A DNA stretch of 64,000 bases from JAGTVG01 sp963699805 (GCA_963699805.1 CAVOVH010000005.1:372001-436000), one strand, 5' to 3'. Positions 18,103 through 27,217 are shown, numbered from the stretch's first letter. The notes: a model not told the origin generated them from the sequence alone. Program-made: numbers and translations.

Positions 18103-18690
18103 ATGAAATTTAATACGGATGAAATAAATCGATTGATCCATCACCGGAGATCAATTTTGCCAAATCTTTATACAGGAGAAAAAGTAAGTGATGAAGATTA
18201 TCCTGCAAATGCTTGATAATGCAAACATGGCACCTACGCATAAATTGACGGAACCCTGGCGTTTTATAATATTCAAAGATGCCGGTCTTGAAAAATTGGG
18301 GAAATTTCAGGCCGAACTTTATAAAAATGTGAAAAGTATGAAAGCGGGTGATTATAAGGAGGAAAAATACCTGGATTTACGGAATAAACCGGAAATGGCT
18401 TCCCATGTTATCGCCATCGGCATGAAACGTGATAAAAGGAAAGCTTCCAGAAATTGAAGAGATAGAGGCAGTAGCCTGTGCCGTTCAGAATATGTATCTT
18501 ACGGCGGCTGCCTATGGAATGGGTTGTTACTGGGGATCGGGTGGTATTACTTATATGGAAGAGGCTAAATCCTTCTTTGGACTTAGATAAAAAAGACCGG
18601 TTGCTAGGATTTTTCTACATCGGTAAGCCGAAAAAATGGCCGAAAGGGAAAAGAAAACCAGTGAGCAAAAGATCAGGTGGATCCAAAGTT
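18103..18690 (+). pseudogene. Nitroreductase-family protein broken by three frameshifts
   Basis: Fragments in order give one nitroreductase of about 190 residues: MKFNTDEINRLIHHRRSI (from 18103), MLDNANMAPTHKLTEPWRF (from about 18200), LPEIEEIEAVACAVQN with TAAAYGMGCYWGSGG (18440-18590), and DKKDRLLGFFYIGKPKKWPK (to about 18690). Each joins the next by a single-base shift, near 18187, 18440 and 18580. These are the FMN-binding RRS...N and GxG...LGF regions of NAD(P)H-dependent nitro/flavin reductases. All breaks are indels with no in-frame nonsense codon inside a block. The gene is not functional as written. Confidence 0.75.
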
Positions 18691-18792
18691 ATTCCGCACT
18701 TCATCTTAAGATCGTACATTAACGTTCAGGAACTGTACATTTCTGAACAATCTTGCCTTCTACTCAATAATGCACTATTGCTTACTTCCTGA

Positions 18793-19189
18793 TTTCAGCA
18801 GGTTGTTTTTTTTGGCACACGGATTGGAACACTTGTTGCAGAATCTATTAACCATGAAGAATTTGTCAAAGAAAACGACTTACTGATTTTAGGCATACTG
18901 GTAGCTACACTTTCACTCATTTCAATCAGGTTATCATTGGCAGATTCAAGATCTATGGATGAACTTGAGCAGGAACAGGAAAAACTTGGTTGCCTCCCTG
19001 GTCAATGAAATTGAAATGGAAACAAATAATCTGTTGGCAGAGAAATTACTGTATAAAGTATACAATGATGAAAATAAACTGGTTTATGAATCCAGGAATC
19101 CTGAAGATCAAAAACTCAAAAATCTTTTAAATAAGAGCGATCTCTTAACAACAATCGACAACATCTCTTATTTTAAACTGTCTCACTAA
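18793..19189 (+). pseudogene. Small membrane protein of unknown family, frameshifted
   Basis: One frame is open from 18793 and reads FFGTRIGTLVAESINHEEF, then a membrane segment LLILGILVATLSLISIRL, then a charged helix DELEQEQEKL, after which it runs into a stop at about 19010. The next frame, with a nominal start at 18959, continues VASLVNEIEMETNNLL and ends at 19189. Joining them near 18985 gives a sensible protein with one membrane helix and a helical tail. The true start is not clear, since a stop lies just upstream at 18790. I do not recognise the family. Confidence 0.5.
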
Positions 19190-19223
19190 ACTCTCTTCAT
19201 AACGTTAAGGTTAATTTCGATTG

Positions 19224-19250
19224 GGGAAGGCAGAAGGCCTTCCCTTTTTT
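19224..19250 (+). terminator. Rho-independent terminator
   Basis: GGGAAGGC, loop AGAAG, GCCTTCCC, then six T. It lies 34 bases after the stop of the broken membrane protein. Confidence 0.88.
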
Positions 19251-19303
19251 ATTTTTGGTAGTATTTTTGTTATCAAATTTTTTGGTCATAAATTAATCCC
19301 ATC

Positions 19304-19661
19304 ATGAAAAATATTAAACTGACATTTATTATATTTTTTGACGGGAATGCTTTTCATTGGATCCTGTGAAGGTGTTCTTGATGATGACATGGTCGATCTC
19401 GGTTCCTTTATGTTCTGGTCTAATTTTGATGGGCCTCCCATTGATATTTATGTGGAAGGAAGTAAGAGCGGAACAATCACCACTTTCTATGAAGAGGCCC
19501 CGGCCTGTGAAGCATCTGGTTGTGTTACTTTCGATATAGAACCCGGTTCCTATACTTTTGAGGCAATTGAACAATCAAACAATAATAACAATCCAAGGGA
19601 ATGGAGTGGAACCATCACAATTCGTGCGAATGCATGCAGTAAACTAGGGCTTACTCCATAG
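19304..19661 (+). pseudogene. Small lipoprotein with a frameshift in the signal peptide
   Basis: The ATG at 19304 starts MKNIKLTFIIFF and then leaves frame. From 19338 the next frame reads LTGMLFIGSCEGVLDDDM, a perfect lipobox ending at Cys, followed by about 95 residues with a beta-rich WSGTITIRANAC end. The break sits in a run of six T (19334-19339); one more T would restore a normal lipoprotein of about 118 residues. This may be a sequencing or consensus error, a real loss, or slippage in the homopolymer. The family is unknown to me. Confidence 0.65.
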
Positions 19662-19679
19662 AATAAAAAATGGATCTGG

Positions 19680-20429
19680 TTATATGGGTGCGCTGGATTT
19701 ATTGTAGCCTTCCACTTTCTTAAGTTTAGCTACACGGAATGCTTTCCTTTCTTTATACCCACAATAATCGCATTTGTAGAATTTCATCAATTCTCCTTCC
19801 TCGGTTTCAGTAGGAGATTCAAGGATCTCCTCCTTGACTACTTTTAACGTCTGGTAACTGCATTCAGGACATTGAAGTGCGACCAGATGACCGGCATATT
19901 TTTCAATTTTGGTATGACCGGTCTCTTCATCTATCCATACATCATAATCCACTGAAAATACATTTTCTTCAGCCTGCATCCCTTCATCAAGATATACATC
20001 TTCTTCTTCCTCACTGAGCAATTTCATGGGTTTGCCTGTTTTTGGTGATCTTCTCGGGGTGTATCGGAGCTTTCTCAGTCTTTTTTCCACATAAAAGGGA
20101 TAGTAGAACTTCAATAAATTAGAAATGATCACGCCGATGATCAATCCCACCATGATTGTTACGAATACTCTTACCAGTAACCAGATTATTTCTCCTTCTT
20201 TTACAAGAGTATTTACATAAAAACCAATCCCGATAATAATAAATAACGCACTGGCCCAAATCGATTTGATCTCATATTTATTGATATAATCATATCTTTT
20301 TTTCAGCTCTGTGGTTATGATCAGACGGAGGAAATGGTAGATGAGTGTGAGTAAACCGACAGCTACCAGGGTATAGGCAATATACCTGCCAACTACATTC
20401 CATTTCTCTAGGTATAAATAAGATTCCAT
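19680..20429 (-). CDS. Membrane protein with a C-terminal zinc ribbon, unknown function
   Basis: The 249 residues have three membrane helices (about 13-35, 54-72 and 84-107), then a basic stretch RKLRYTPRRSPKTGKPMK and an acidic stretch. The C-terminus is a cytoplasmic zinc ribbon: CPECSYQT near residue 188 and CDYCGYKERK near residue 220, four Cys in two CxxC knuckles. I do not recognise a named family. The ribbon could bind nucleic acid or serve as a structural clamp. Neighbours give no hint beyond the downstream lipoprotein, which is convergent. Confidence 0.75.
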   Translation of the reverse strand: MESYLYLEKWNVVGRYIAYTLVAVGLLTLIYHFLRLIITTELKKRYDYINKYEIKSIWASALFIIIGIGFYVNTLVKEGEIIWLLVRVFVTIMVGLIIGVIISNLLKFYYPFYVEKRLRKLRYTPRRSPKTGKPMKLLSEEEEDVYLDEGMQAEENVFSVDYDVWIDEETGHTKIEKYAGHLVALQCPECSYQTLKVVKEEILESPTETEEGELMKFYKCDYCGYKERKAFRVAKLKKVEGYNKSSAPI

Positions 20430-20551
20430 CTTCCAGGCGTTTTAAAGAATTTGGATAACCAAATACTTGATTTTAAAATATATGGAAAACAAATATAAAA
20501 AAATTGTAAATATTCAAGATTATAACTCTTAAAATTCAATGAAAGTTTATT

Positions 20552-21325
20552 TTAACGGCAGAAGGCTATGAATTTCTGAACAAATTTCAGTGACTCGGCA
20601 GAATTCTCGTACATGCCCATGTGTCCCACGTCTTTAAGCCTCAATACATGGCTGTTTGCCGGCATTACCGCCTGTTCCAAGCTTTTCTTTAAGGGAACAG
20701 ACTGGTCATTTTCCCCGATAATGAACATGACGGGTTTACGAAATCTTTTTATGAAATCAACGCTGCTTTCACGGTCCCTCATGGCCCTGGCATATTCCAT
20801 GACCATTTCAGGAGATGTTTTTTCTGCTGAACTAGACAACTCTTCGATCAGCTCCTCAAAATTTCTTCTGTTTTTTTCATAAAAAAGGGAAGGCACAAAG
20901 GTTTTTATAAATGACTTAACGCCATTGGTTTTAATGAATTCAATGAGTTTTGTCCTGTTTTCCTTTTTTTCTGGAGTATCCGGAAAAATACTCGAATGAA
21001 ATAAACCCAGTCCTTTTACAGCAAATGGAAACTGTTGAGCAAAAGCCAGGGCTATGTACCCTCCCAGGGAATGCCCGATCAGCACGAAACTGGAAATCCG
21101 TTTTTCATCCAACACCTGCTTGATCTCTGCCGCAATATCCTTTAAGCTGAATGCATAATTCAGTCTGGGACTTTTCCCGAATCCAGGTAAATCAATGGTA
21201 ATGACCCGATTTCTCCGGGCAAGATAATTTTTAAATTCCTTCCAGATAAAGCTGGTCTCACAATACCCATGAAAAAAAACCACTGGCAATCCTCTTCCGC
21301 TTTCAGAATAAAAAATAGAAGACAT
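20552..21325 (-). CDS. Alpha/beta hydrolase, cytoplasmic
   Basis: FFHGYCETS (oxyanion loop, residues 17-25), DLPGFGKSP, the nucleophile GHSLGG with Ser86, GENDQSVP with the acid, and VGHMGMYE with His235 make a complete triad. There is no signal peptide. The fold style is the MhpC/BioH group of esterases and C-C hydrolases, so the substrate is open. It lies 11 bases downstream of dxs on the same strand and is probably translated from the same message. Confidence 0.85.
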   Translation of the reverse strand: MSSIFYSESGRGLPVVFFHGYCETSFIWKEFKNYLARRNRVITIDLPGFGKSPRLNYAFSLKDIAAEIKQVLDEKRISSFVLIGHSLGGYIALAFAQQFPFAVKGLGLFHSSIFPDTPEKKENRTKLIEFIKTNGVKSFIKTFVPSLFYEKNRRNFEELIEELSSSAEKTSPEMVMEYARAMRDRESSVDFIKRFRKPVMFIIGENDQSVPLKKSLEQAVMPANSHVLRLKDVGHMGMYENSAESLKFVQKFIAFCR

Positions 21326-21336
21326 CTGAATTATTT

Positions 21337-23256
21337 TTATGTATAAATAATCTCGATCGTATCAATGACGGTTCTGGCGATCGATTCAGCATCCAGGCTA
21401 CATTCCTGATATAATTGCACAGGTTCACCATGTTCAATGACCTTATCAGGAATACCTATTCTTTTGACCGCGATTTTATTATAATCATGATCCGCCATGA
21501 ATTCCAGAATGGCACTGCCAAATCCACCCATGAGGGCTCCATCTTCCACTGTTACGATCTTTTTATATTGAGTGAGTATTTCGTGCAACAATTCCTCATC
21601 AAGGGGTTTTACAAACCGCATATCATATAATGCCGGGTAGATCCCCTTTGTTTCAAGCTGATCGATCGCTTCCAAGGCATAATTCCCAACATGTCCGAAT
21701 GAAAGAATTGCTATGTCTTCTCCTTTGATGATCCTTCTTCCCTTACCGATAATGATTTCTTCGTATGGCATTTCCCAATCGATCAAAACACCCTGACCCC
21801 TGGGGTAACGGATACTTATTGGATGATTCACAGCAGGTAATTGAGCCGTATACATCAGGTTCCGCAATTCAACCTCATTCATCGGCGCAGAGACAATAAG
21901 GTTTGGGATTGTTCTCATATAGGCAATGTCATAAGCCCCATGATGGGTAGGTCCATCCGCACCTACCAGTCCGGCCCTGTCCATGCAGAAAACCACTTTC
22001 AGATCCTGAAGACATACATCATGAATAACCTGGTCGTAGGCCCTCTGCATAAAAGTACTGTAAATATTGCAATAGGGTATCAATCCCTGTGTAGCAAGTC
22101 CGGCTGAAAAAGTCACGGCATGTTGCTCGGCAATGCCTACATCAAATGCCCGTTCTGGCATTTCTTTCATCAGCATGTTCATGGAAGATCCGGTAGGCAT
22201 GGCGGGTGTGATTCCCATGATCGCGTCATTCTTGTGTGCCAAATCGACCAATGTTTTTCCAAATACATACTGATATTTCGGTGGCTCGGGAGTCTCCTTG
22301 ACCTTGATGTGAATTTCACCTGTGAGTTTATCAAACTTACCAGGAGCATGCCACTTGGTCTGATCCTTCTCAGCCTGTAGGAATCCTTTCCCTTTCACCG
22401 TCACACAATGCAGGATCTTGGGACCTGGGATATCCTTGAGATCGTTGAATATATGGACCAGGTGATTTACATCATGGCCATCAACCGGGCCAAAATATCT
22501 CAGATTCAATGATTCAAATAAATTACTGTGACTCAACAGCATTGATTTGACACTATTCTCAACATTGGATATGATCTCTCTCGCATTTACACCGAATTTG
22601 CTTACCTTTCCCAATACATTCCATATTTCATCTTTGATTTTATTATAAGTATGGGAAGTCGTAATATCAGTCAAATAATCCTTTAAAGCACCCACATTGG
22701 GATCGATCGACATACAATTATCATTCAATACGATCAGAAGGTTTGAATTGGCAACACCAGCATGATTCATGGCTTCAAAGGCAATCCCTCCCGTCATGGC
22801 ACCATCCCCGATTACCGCAATATGCTGACGTGATAGATCATTCCTGTATTTTGAGGCCACAGCCATCCCCAGGGTAGCCGAAATAGAGGTTGAAGAATGG
22901 CCAACCCCAAAGGTGTCAAACTCACTCTCTGAACGTTTCGGGAACCCGGATAACCCTTTATAGGTCCGGTTGGTATGAAATAGATCCCGTCGCCCGGTTA
23001 AAATTTTATGCCCATATGCCTGATGTCCCACATCCCAAACCAAAAGATCATGAGGCGTATTGAATACATAATGAAGGGCTATGGTTAGTTCCACGACTCC
23101 CAGGCTGGCTCCAAAATGCCCCCCGTAAACGGAGACATGATCGATGATGAACTGCCGGAGTTCCTGTGAAAGTTGTACCAGTTGTGCCTGGTCCAGGATT
23201 TTTAAATCATCCGGGGAATTGATTTTTTTTAATAAATCACCGGGTTCTATTAACAT
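21337..23256 (-). CDS. dxs: 1-deoxy-D-xylulose-5-phosphate synthase
   Basis: DXS condenses pyruvate and glyceraldehyde 3-phosphate with thiamine diphosphate, the first step of the MEP isoprenoid route. The 639-residue length is normal. Seen are HVSVYGGHFGASLGVVELT and VWDVGHQAYGHKILTGRR near the N-terminus, the ThDP-binding GDGAMTGGIAFEAMNHAG ending in LIVLNDN, the pyrimidine domain with FDVGIAEQHAVTFSAGLA, and DRAGLVGADGPTHHGAYD. The upstream region holds a minus-strand TACATTTG element about 110 bases from the start. The hydrolase gene follows closely. Confidence 0.97.
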   Translation of the reverse strand: MLIEPGDLLKKINSPDDLKILDQAQLVQLSQELRQFIIDHVSVYGGHFGASLGVVELTIALHYVFNTPHDLLVWDVGHQAYGHKILTGRRDLFHTNRTYKGLSGFPKRSESEFDTFGVGHSSTSISATLGMAVASKYRNDLSRQHIAVIGDGAMTGGIAFEAMNHAGVANSNLLIVLNDNCMSIDPNVGALKDYLTDITTSHTYNKIKDEIWNVLGKVSKFGVNAREIISNVENSVKSMLLSHSNLFESLNLRYFGPVDGHDVNHLVHIFNDLKDIPGPKILHCVTVKGKGFLQAEKDQTKWHAPGKFDKLTGEIHIKVKETPEPPKYQYVFGKTLVDLAHKNDAIMGITPAMPTGSSMNMLMKEMPERAFDVGIAEQHAVTFSAGLATQGLIPYCNIYSTFMQRAYDQVIHDVCLQDLKVVFCMDRAGLVGADGPTHHGAYDIAYMRTIPNLIVSAPMNEVELRNLMYTAQLPAVNHPISIRYPRGQGVLIDWEMPYEEIIIGKGRRIIKGEDIAILSFGHVGNYALEAIDQLETKGIYPALYDMRFVKPLDEELLHEILTQYKKIVTVEDGALMGGFGSAILEFMADHDYNKIAVKRIGIPDKVIEHGEPVQLYQECSLDAESIARTVIDTIEIIYT

Positions 23257-23366
23257 ATGAAATTTGTTTGATATTGAACGATTAACCCGCTTATTCTTTA
23301 ATTGTTTAATCTACTATGAAAAAAAACTAAAGACGTAAAAATACATTTTTTTTCATTAGCCTTAAA

Positions 23367-23374
23367 CAAATGTA
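23367..23374 (-). promoter_or_regulatory. Candidate -7 element of dxs
   Basis: On the minus strand the bases read TACATTTG, a full TAnnTTTG match. The leader to the dxs ATG would be about 105 bases. No well-spaced TTG is visible. Confidence 0.35.
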
Positions 23375-23385
23375 GAGAATAGTCC

Positions 23386-23393
23386 TATATTTG
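23386..23393 (+). promoter_or_regulatory. Candidate -7 element of scpA
   Basis: TATATTTG matches TAnnTTTG exactly, about 40 bases before the GTG start of scpA. It faces the dxs element across 11 bases. Confidence 0.4.
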
Positions 23394-23432
23394 AAAACGA
23401 TAAATCTTCTTTTGCATTAAATTCAGCATACT

Positions 23433-24185
23433 GTGAGTTTCGAGATCAAGTTACCTTTATTTGAGGGGCCGTTTGATTTACTGCTCTTTTTTATTGAACG
23501 GGATGAACTCGATATTTACGACATTCCGATTGCCCAGATCACCGGTGATTTTTTAAATTATCTGCATCAATTGGAAGAGCTTAATATTGAGGTAGCCAGT
23601 GAATTTATCGTTGTTGCTGCCACCTTGATGCGTATAAAGGCCAGATTATTACTCCCTCGCCCTTCCTTCGATGAGGAAGGAAATGAAATTGACCCAAGGG
23701 ACGAACTGGTCAAGCATCTCCTTGAATATAAGAAATACAAATCGGTTGTGGGAGAATTCCAGTCATTGGAGGAACAAAACCTTGACAAAGAAAAACGAGG
23801 GAATGTCATCCGGGAGATTAAGAAGTTATCCGAACTGACCAATGTGGAGTCTGAACTGCAGGATCTGGATCTCTATAAATTACTGAGAACCTATGAGAAA
23901 GCCATGGACCGCTACATGGTTGAGAGTAATAAGCCCCTGCATACAGTGGTCCAATTTCCTTACACCATTGAAGAACAGAAAAAATACATACTTGGGGAAT
24001 TGGAGAATAAGGAAAAATTATCTTTTCAGGAAATCATCCAGCATCATCCTTTTAAGATCGCTATTATTTTTAACTTCCTGGCCATTCTGGAAATATTACA
24101 GTCAAAACTCGTAAATATTTCAATTGGAGAAGGATTTAATAATTTCTGGCTTAGGCTTAATAAAAAACAATTGGTCTCTGAGTAA
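23433..24185 (+). CDS. scpA: Segregation and condensation protein A
   Basis: ScpA is the kleisin that bridges the SMC heads and, with ScpB, forms the bacterial condensin. The N-terminus IKLPLFEGPFDLLLFFIERD is the classical kleisin helix that contacts the SMC neck. DIYDIPIAQITGDFLNYL follows, and the end is a winged helix that contacts the SMC head (FQEIIQ to NKKQLV). A GTG start gives 250 residues, a normal length. No scpB is seen nearby. Transcription is divergent from dxs. Confidence 0.93.
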   Translation: MSFEIKLPLFEGPFDLLLFFIERDELDIYDIPIAQITGDFLNYLHQLEELNIEVASEFIVVAATLMRIKARLLLPRPSFDEEGNEIDPRDELVKHLLEYKKYKSVVGEFQSLEEQNLDKEKRGNVIREIKKLSELTNVESELQDLDLYKLLRTYEKAMDRYMVESNKPLHTVVQFPYTIEEQKKYILGELENKEKLSFQEIIQHHPFKIAIIFNFLAILEILQSKLVNISIGEGFNNFWLRLNKKQLVSE

Positions 24186-24202
24186 ATCCGATCGGACACT
24201 GC

Positions 24203-24625
24203 TCAATCGAAATATTCCAGCCTTGAAAAGAAAAAATTAGCTTCTATTCCGGCATTCTCATCCGAATCGGAACCGTGAACGGCATTCGATTGTATGGATT
24301 TTGCATATAATTTCCTGATTGTCCCGGTTTCGGCTTTGGCAGGATCAGTCGCCCCGATCAATTGCCTGTATTCTTTTACCGCATCTTTTTTTGAAATCAC
24401 CATGGCTACAATTTTGCCTGATGACATATATTCGCACAAACTTTCATAAAATGGCTTTCCTTGATGGACTTCATAGAATTTTGCTGCCTGCTCCAGCGTT
24501 AGACGGGTCAGTTTCATAGCCAGTATTTTGAATTCAGCTGCTTCGATCATTTTCATGATGGCACCTGCATTTCCTTCAGCTACCGCATCAGGTTTTATCA
24601 TGGTAAATGTTATATCACTTCTCAT
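24203..24625 (-). CDS. ndk: Nucleoside diphosphate kinase
   Basis: NDK moves the gamma-phosphate of ATP to other nucleoside diphosphates through a phosphohistidine. The protein opens with ITFTMIKPDAV and carries the active His in NAVHGSDSDENAGIEANFFF. The ATG at 24625 gives 140 residues, the usual size. A longer version from 24646 would start inside the -7 element at 24644-24651, so the shorter start is preferred. It is convergent with scpA, 17 bases apart. Confidence 0.95.
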   Translation of the reverse strand: MRSDITFTMIKPDAVAEGNAGAIMKMIEAAEFKILAMKLTRLTLEQAAKFYEVHQGKPFYESLCEYMSSGKIVAMVISKKDAVKEYRQLIGATDPAKAETGTIRKLYAKSIQSNAVHGSDSDENAGIEANFFFSRLEYFD

Positions 24626-24643
24626 GGACTCCTTTTTTGACGA

Positions 24644-24675
24644 CAAAAATAGACATAAATTTAAGAGTGTATCAA
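24644..24675 (-). promoter_or_regulatory. Promoter of ndk
   Basis: On the minus strand: TTG (24673-24675), 21 bases, TATTTTTG (24644-24651). Both elements fit the Bacteroidota sigma pattern. The start would be near 24637, about 12 bases ahead of the ATG. Confidence 0.55.
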
Positions 24676-24800
24676 TAAATTTTAAAAATCGTTAGACCAA
24701 TCCTGAAGACCCCTTATAATATTTAGCTTTTTGTTTTTTACTAATTAATTACCACTTTTACACTGGTATTTTTTGTTTTTAGGAATATAAAGGGACTTCA

Positions 24801-25832
24801 ATGCTGAATTTTAAGGATGTAAAAGCCTTATTGAACTCTCCCAAAAGTGTCGCCATCATTCCTCATACCAATCCTGATGCCGATGCCTTGGGATCATCGC
24901 TTGGATTGAGAGGTTATCTGATTAAGAAGGATCATCAGGTACAGGTTATCAGCCCCACTGATTATCCGAAATTCTTGAACTGGATGTCCGGACATGAGGA
25001 GGTGATGGTAATGAATAAACACAACCTGAAAGATATCGAGATCATCCTGCGTCAGTCAGACATTATCTTTTGTCTGGATTTTAATAGCATGAAAAGAATA
25101 GGCATTCTGGGACCCATTGTAGAAAAAAGTAAGGCATTAAAGATCCTCGTTGACCATCACCTGGATCCTGAAAATTTTGCCGATTTTTCCTATGCAAGCA
25201 TTGATGCTGCCGCTACTGCCGAATTGATCTATGAATTTATTGTGAAACTCGGGGACAGAGAATTAATCGATCAATCCATCGCAGAAAACCTATATGCAGG
25301 TATTATGACGGATACTGGCCAATTTAAATATAAGAATACCACTCAGAATGTACATTATGTAACCGCCAACCTGATGGAACTTGGCTGTGACATATCGAAG
25401 GTTGGAAGTCTTATCTATGATACGAATTCATATATACGCCTCAAATTTCTGGGATTTGCATTGAGTCAGAGGCTTACTTTTCTGGAGGAATATAAGACCG
25501 CTTACATCGCCATCGATGCTTATGACCTGAAAAAATTTAATTCTCAGACAGGTGATACGGAAGGCTTGGTGAATTACGCTTTAAGCCTGGAAAACGTAGT
25601 GTTGGGTGTCCTCATCACAGAAAGAGAAGATGAAATAAAATTATCACTTCGGTCAAAAGGTGATTTTTCGGTCAACGAACTGGCCAAAAAACATTTTAAT
25701 GGAGGCGGCCATCGAAATGCGGCCGGAGGATCCAGTGATCTTCCCTTTGATGAAACCATCAAAAAATTTGAAAATATCTTAACGGAGTACAAAGAGGAAT
25801 TAAATGCGCAGGTTAGTGAATTTATTATCTAA
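24801..25832 (+). CDS. DHH/DHHA1 phosphoesterase, NrnA-like
   Basis: These enzymes degrade short oligoribonucleotides and often dephosphorylate pAp to AMP with Mn2+. The motifs are in order: IPHTNPDADALGSSLGL (motif I, near residue 20), CLDFN (II), LVDHHLDP (the DHH motif III, near 115), AGIMTDTGQF (IV), and the DHHA1 glycine block FNGGGHRNAAGGSS near residue 300. The 343-residue length is normal. The stop overlaps the next gene's start by 29 bases. The same order of ndk, DHH enzyme and FKBP lipoprotein is, as I recall, found around gldI in gliding Bacteroidota. Confidence 0.9.
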   Translation: MLNFKDVKALLNSPKSVAIIPHTNPDADALGSSLGLRGYLIKKDHQVQVISPTDYPKFLNWMSGHEEVMVMNKHNLKDIEIILRQSDIIFCLDFNSMKRIGILGPIVEKSKALKILVDHHLDPENFADFSYASIDAAATAELIYEFIVKLGDRELIDQSIAENLYAGIMTDTGQFKYKNTTQNVHYVTANLMELGCDISKVGSLIYDTNSYIRLKFLGFALSQRLTFLEEYKTAYIAIDAYDLKKFNSQTGDTEGLVNYALSLENVVLGVLITEREDEIKLSLRSKGDFSVNELAKKHFNGGGHRNAAGGSSDLPFDETIKKFENILTEYKEELNAQVSEFII

Positions 25833-26712
25833 TTCATCATTTGTGTATTTAGCATTGTTGTTCTTAATATCCTGCCATCAACCGGGATGGAAGGAAACAG
25901 CCTCAGGACTGAAATACAAGATCGTAAGGAATTCAAATGGAGAAAAGCTGATCAATGGACATTACCTCTATTTAAACATGGATTACTACGATGAAAATGA
26001 TTCCTTATTATTTACCTATCGTGATAAAGGAATTCCTGTAACCATCCAGTACCTGGATTCTGTTTGGAATCATAATGGACAGATCTATGAAGGTCTGAAA
26101 AAACTAAAAGTGGGAGATAGCGCAATTTTCAAGGTAAATTGTGAAAATTTGTACCTGGTTTCTTTCAGGGGTTCCATTCCCTATGGATTGGATCCTAAAA
26201 GCGAGATTACCTTCAATATTGGCGTGGAAAATATGTCAACCGCTGAAGAATTCAGGTTATGGTACGCCAATTTAATATTGAAGAAGAAGGAAGATACAAG
26301 GATAAAAAAGGAGCAGCAACTTTATGAAGACATCGCCAGCATCGACGAATATATGGAGATGAATGGATTCATTCCATTGGAGCATGAATCAGGATTAAGA
26401 TATATTGTCCAGAAAGAAGGAGAAGGCCGAAAACCAACAGCCGGTGATCATGTCACCATCCATTTTAAGGGGGAATTATTGGATGGATCACTGCTGGATT
26501 CGTCCTATGATCACGATGCCCCTATTGATTTTACCCTTGGAAGTGGAGCAGTAATTGAAGGTTGGGAAATTGGAATTTCTTTGATGTCGAAAGGTGCCGT
26601 ATACACTTTTTATATCCCCTCCACGTTAGCTTACGGAGAGAATGGTTTAGGGGAATTAATAAAACCAAATAGTATACTTGTATATGAGATTGAGTTGTTA
26701 GAAATTGAATAA
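25804..26712 (+). CDS. FKBP-type peptidyl-prolyl isomerase lipoprotein, two-domain
   Basis: A lipoprotein signal ends at Cys in ALLFLISC (residue about 21). Residues about 25-145 form a degenerate FKBP-like domain (SGLKYKIVRN at its start). Residues about 185-302 are a good FKBP domain with GDHVTIHFKG, LLDSSYDHD, VIEGWEIG and the closing YEIELLEI. The protein should sit in the periplasm, anchored in a membrane, and speed prolyl isomerisation in exported proteins. Its domain style and neighbours recall GldI of the gliding/type 9 secretion machinery, but no other gld gene is in view, so this is an inference. Confidence 0.82.
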   Translation: MRRLVNLLSNSSFVYLALLFLISCHQPGWKETASGLKYKIVRNSNGEKLINGHYLYLNMDYYDENDSLLFTYRDKGIPVTIQYLDSVWNHNGQIYEGLKKLKVGDSAIFKVNCENLYLVSFRGSIPYGLDPKSEITFNIGVENMSTAEEFRLWYANLILKKKEDTRIKKEQQLYEDIASIDEYMEMNGFIPLEHESGLRYIVQKEGEGRKPTAGDHVTIHFKGELLDGSLLDSSYDHDAPIDFTLGSGAVIEGWEIGISLMSKGAVYTFYIPSTLAYGENGLGELIKPNSILVYEIELLEIE

Positions 26713-26725
26713 AAGAAAGATTAGT

Positions 26726-27208
26726 ATGAAAGTCTATGTAAATATTATTTTGTTGGTATTTGTCTTTTTTGCAGTTTCCTGTGAAAAGACAACCATATAT
26801 AACCCGTATTCTCAGCTCCAGGAAGACATCGCGAAAATTGATGAATATCTGAGTGAAAACAACATCACTGCGATCAGATCATCTTCAGGATTGAGATATG
26901 TGATCGTTGACGAGGGATTGGGATCAAATCCAGTAAGAGGAAGCCTAGTTACCGTGCATTACATTGGAAAGTTATTTGATGGGACCGTCTTTGATTCTTC
27001 TTACGACCGGGGCGAACCTTTATCCTATACACACGGTACAGGACAGGTGATTTCAGGATGGGACGAAGGATTATCCTATATTGGAGAACGCGGTAAAATC
27101 ACCCTGTATGTGCCTTCAGTACTAGCCTATGGCAACAGAGGCAGCGGGAGTTTGATCGGACCCAATGAAAATCTCATTTTCGATGTGGAATTGCTGAGTG
27201 TCCAATAG
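26726..27208 (+). CDS. FKBP-type peptidyl-prolyl isomerase lipoprotein, single domain
   Basis: The ATG at 26726 starts MKVYVNIILLVFVFFAVSC, a clean lipoprotein signal with the lipobox Cys at residue 19. A TTG 21 bases upstream is less likely. The mature part is one FKBP domain: LVTVHYIGKLFDGTVFDSSY, GQVISGWDEGL, YVPSVLAYG and FDVELLSV. It lies 13 bases after the larger FKBP gene and is surely co-transcribed. The pair probably arose by duplication, since both share the IDEY...SGLRY phrase ahead of the catalytic domain. Confidence 0.88.
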   Translation: MKVYVNIILLVFVFFAVSCEKTTIYNPYSQLQEDIAKIDEYLSENNITAIRSSSGLRYVIVDEGLGSNPVRGSLVTVHYIGKLFDGTVFDSSYDRGEPLSYTHGTGQVISGWDEGLSYIGERGKITLYVPSVLAYGNRGSGSLIGPNENLIFDVELLSVQ

Positions 27209-27217
27209 CGTATTTAC

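Noticed and set aside
24185..24203. TCCGATCGGA palindrome between scpA and ndk as an operator
   Set aside because: It lies between convergent gene ends, where no promoter is expected, and ten bases of symmetry can arise by chance.
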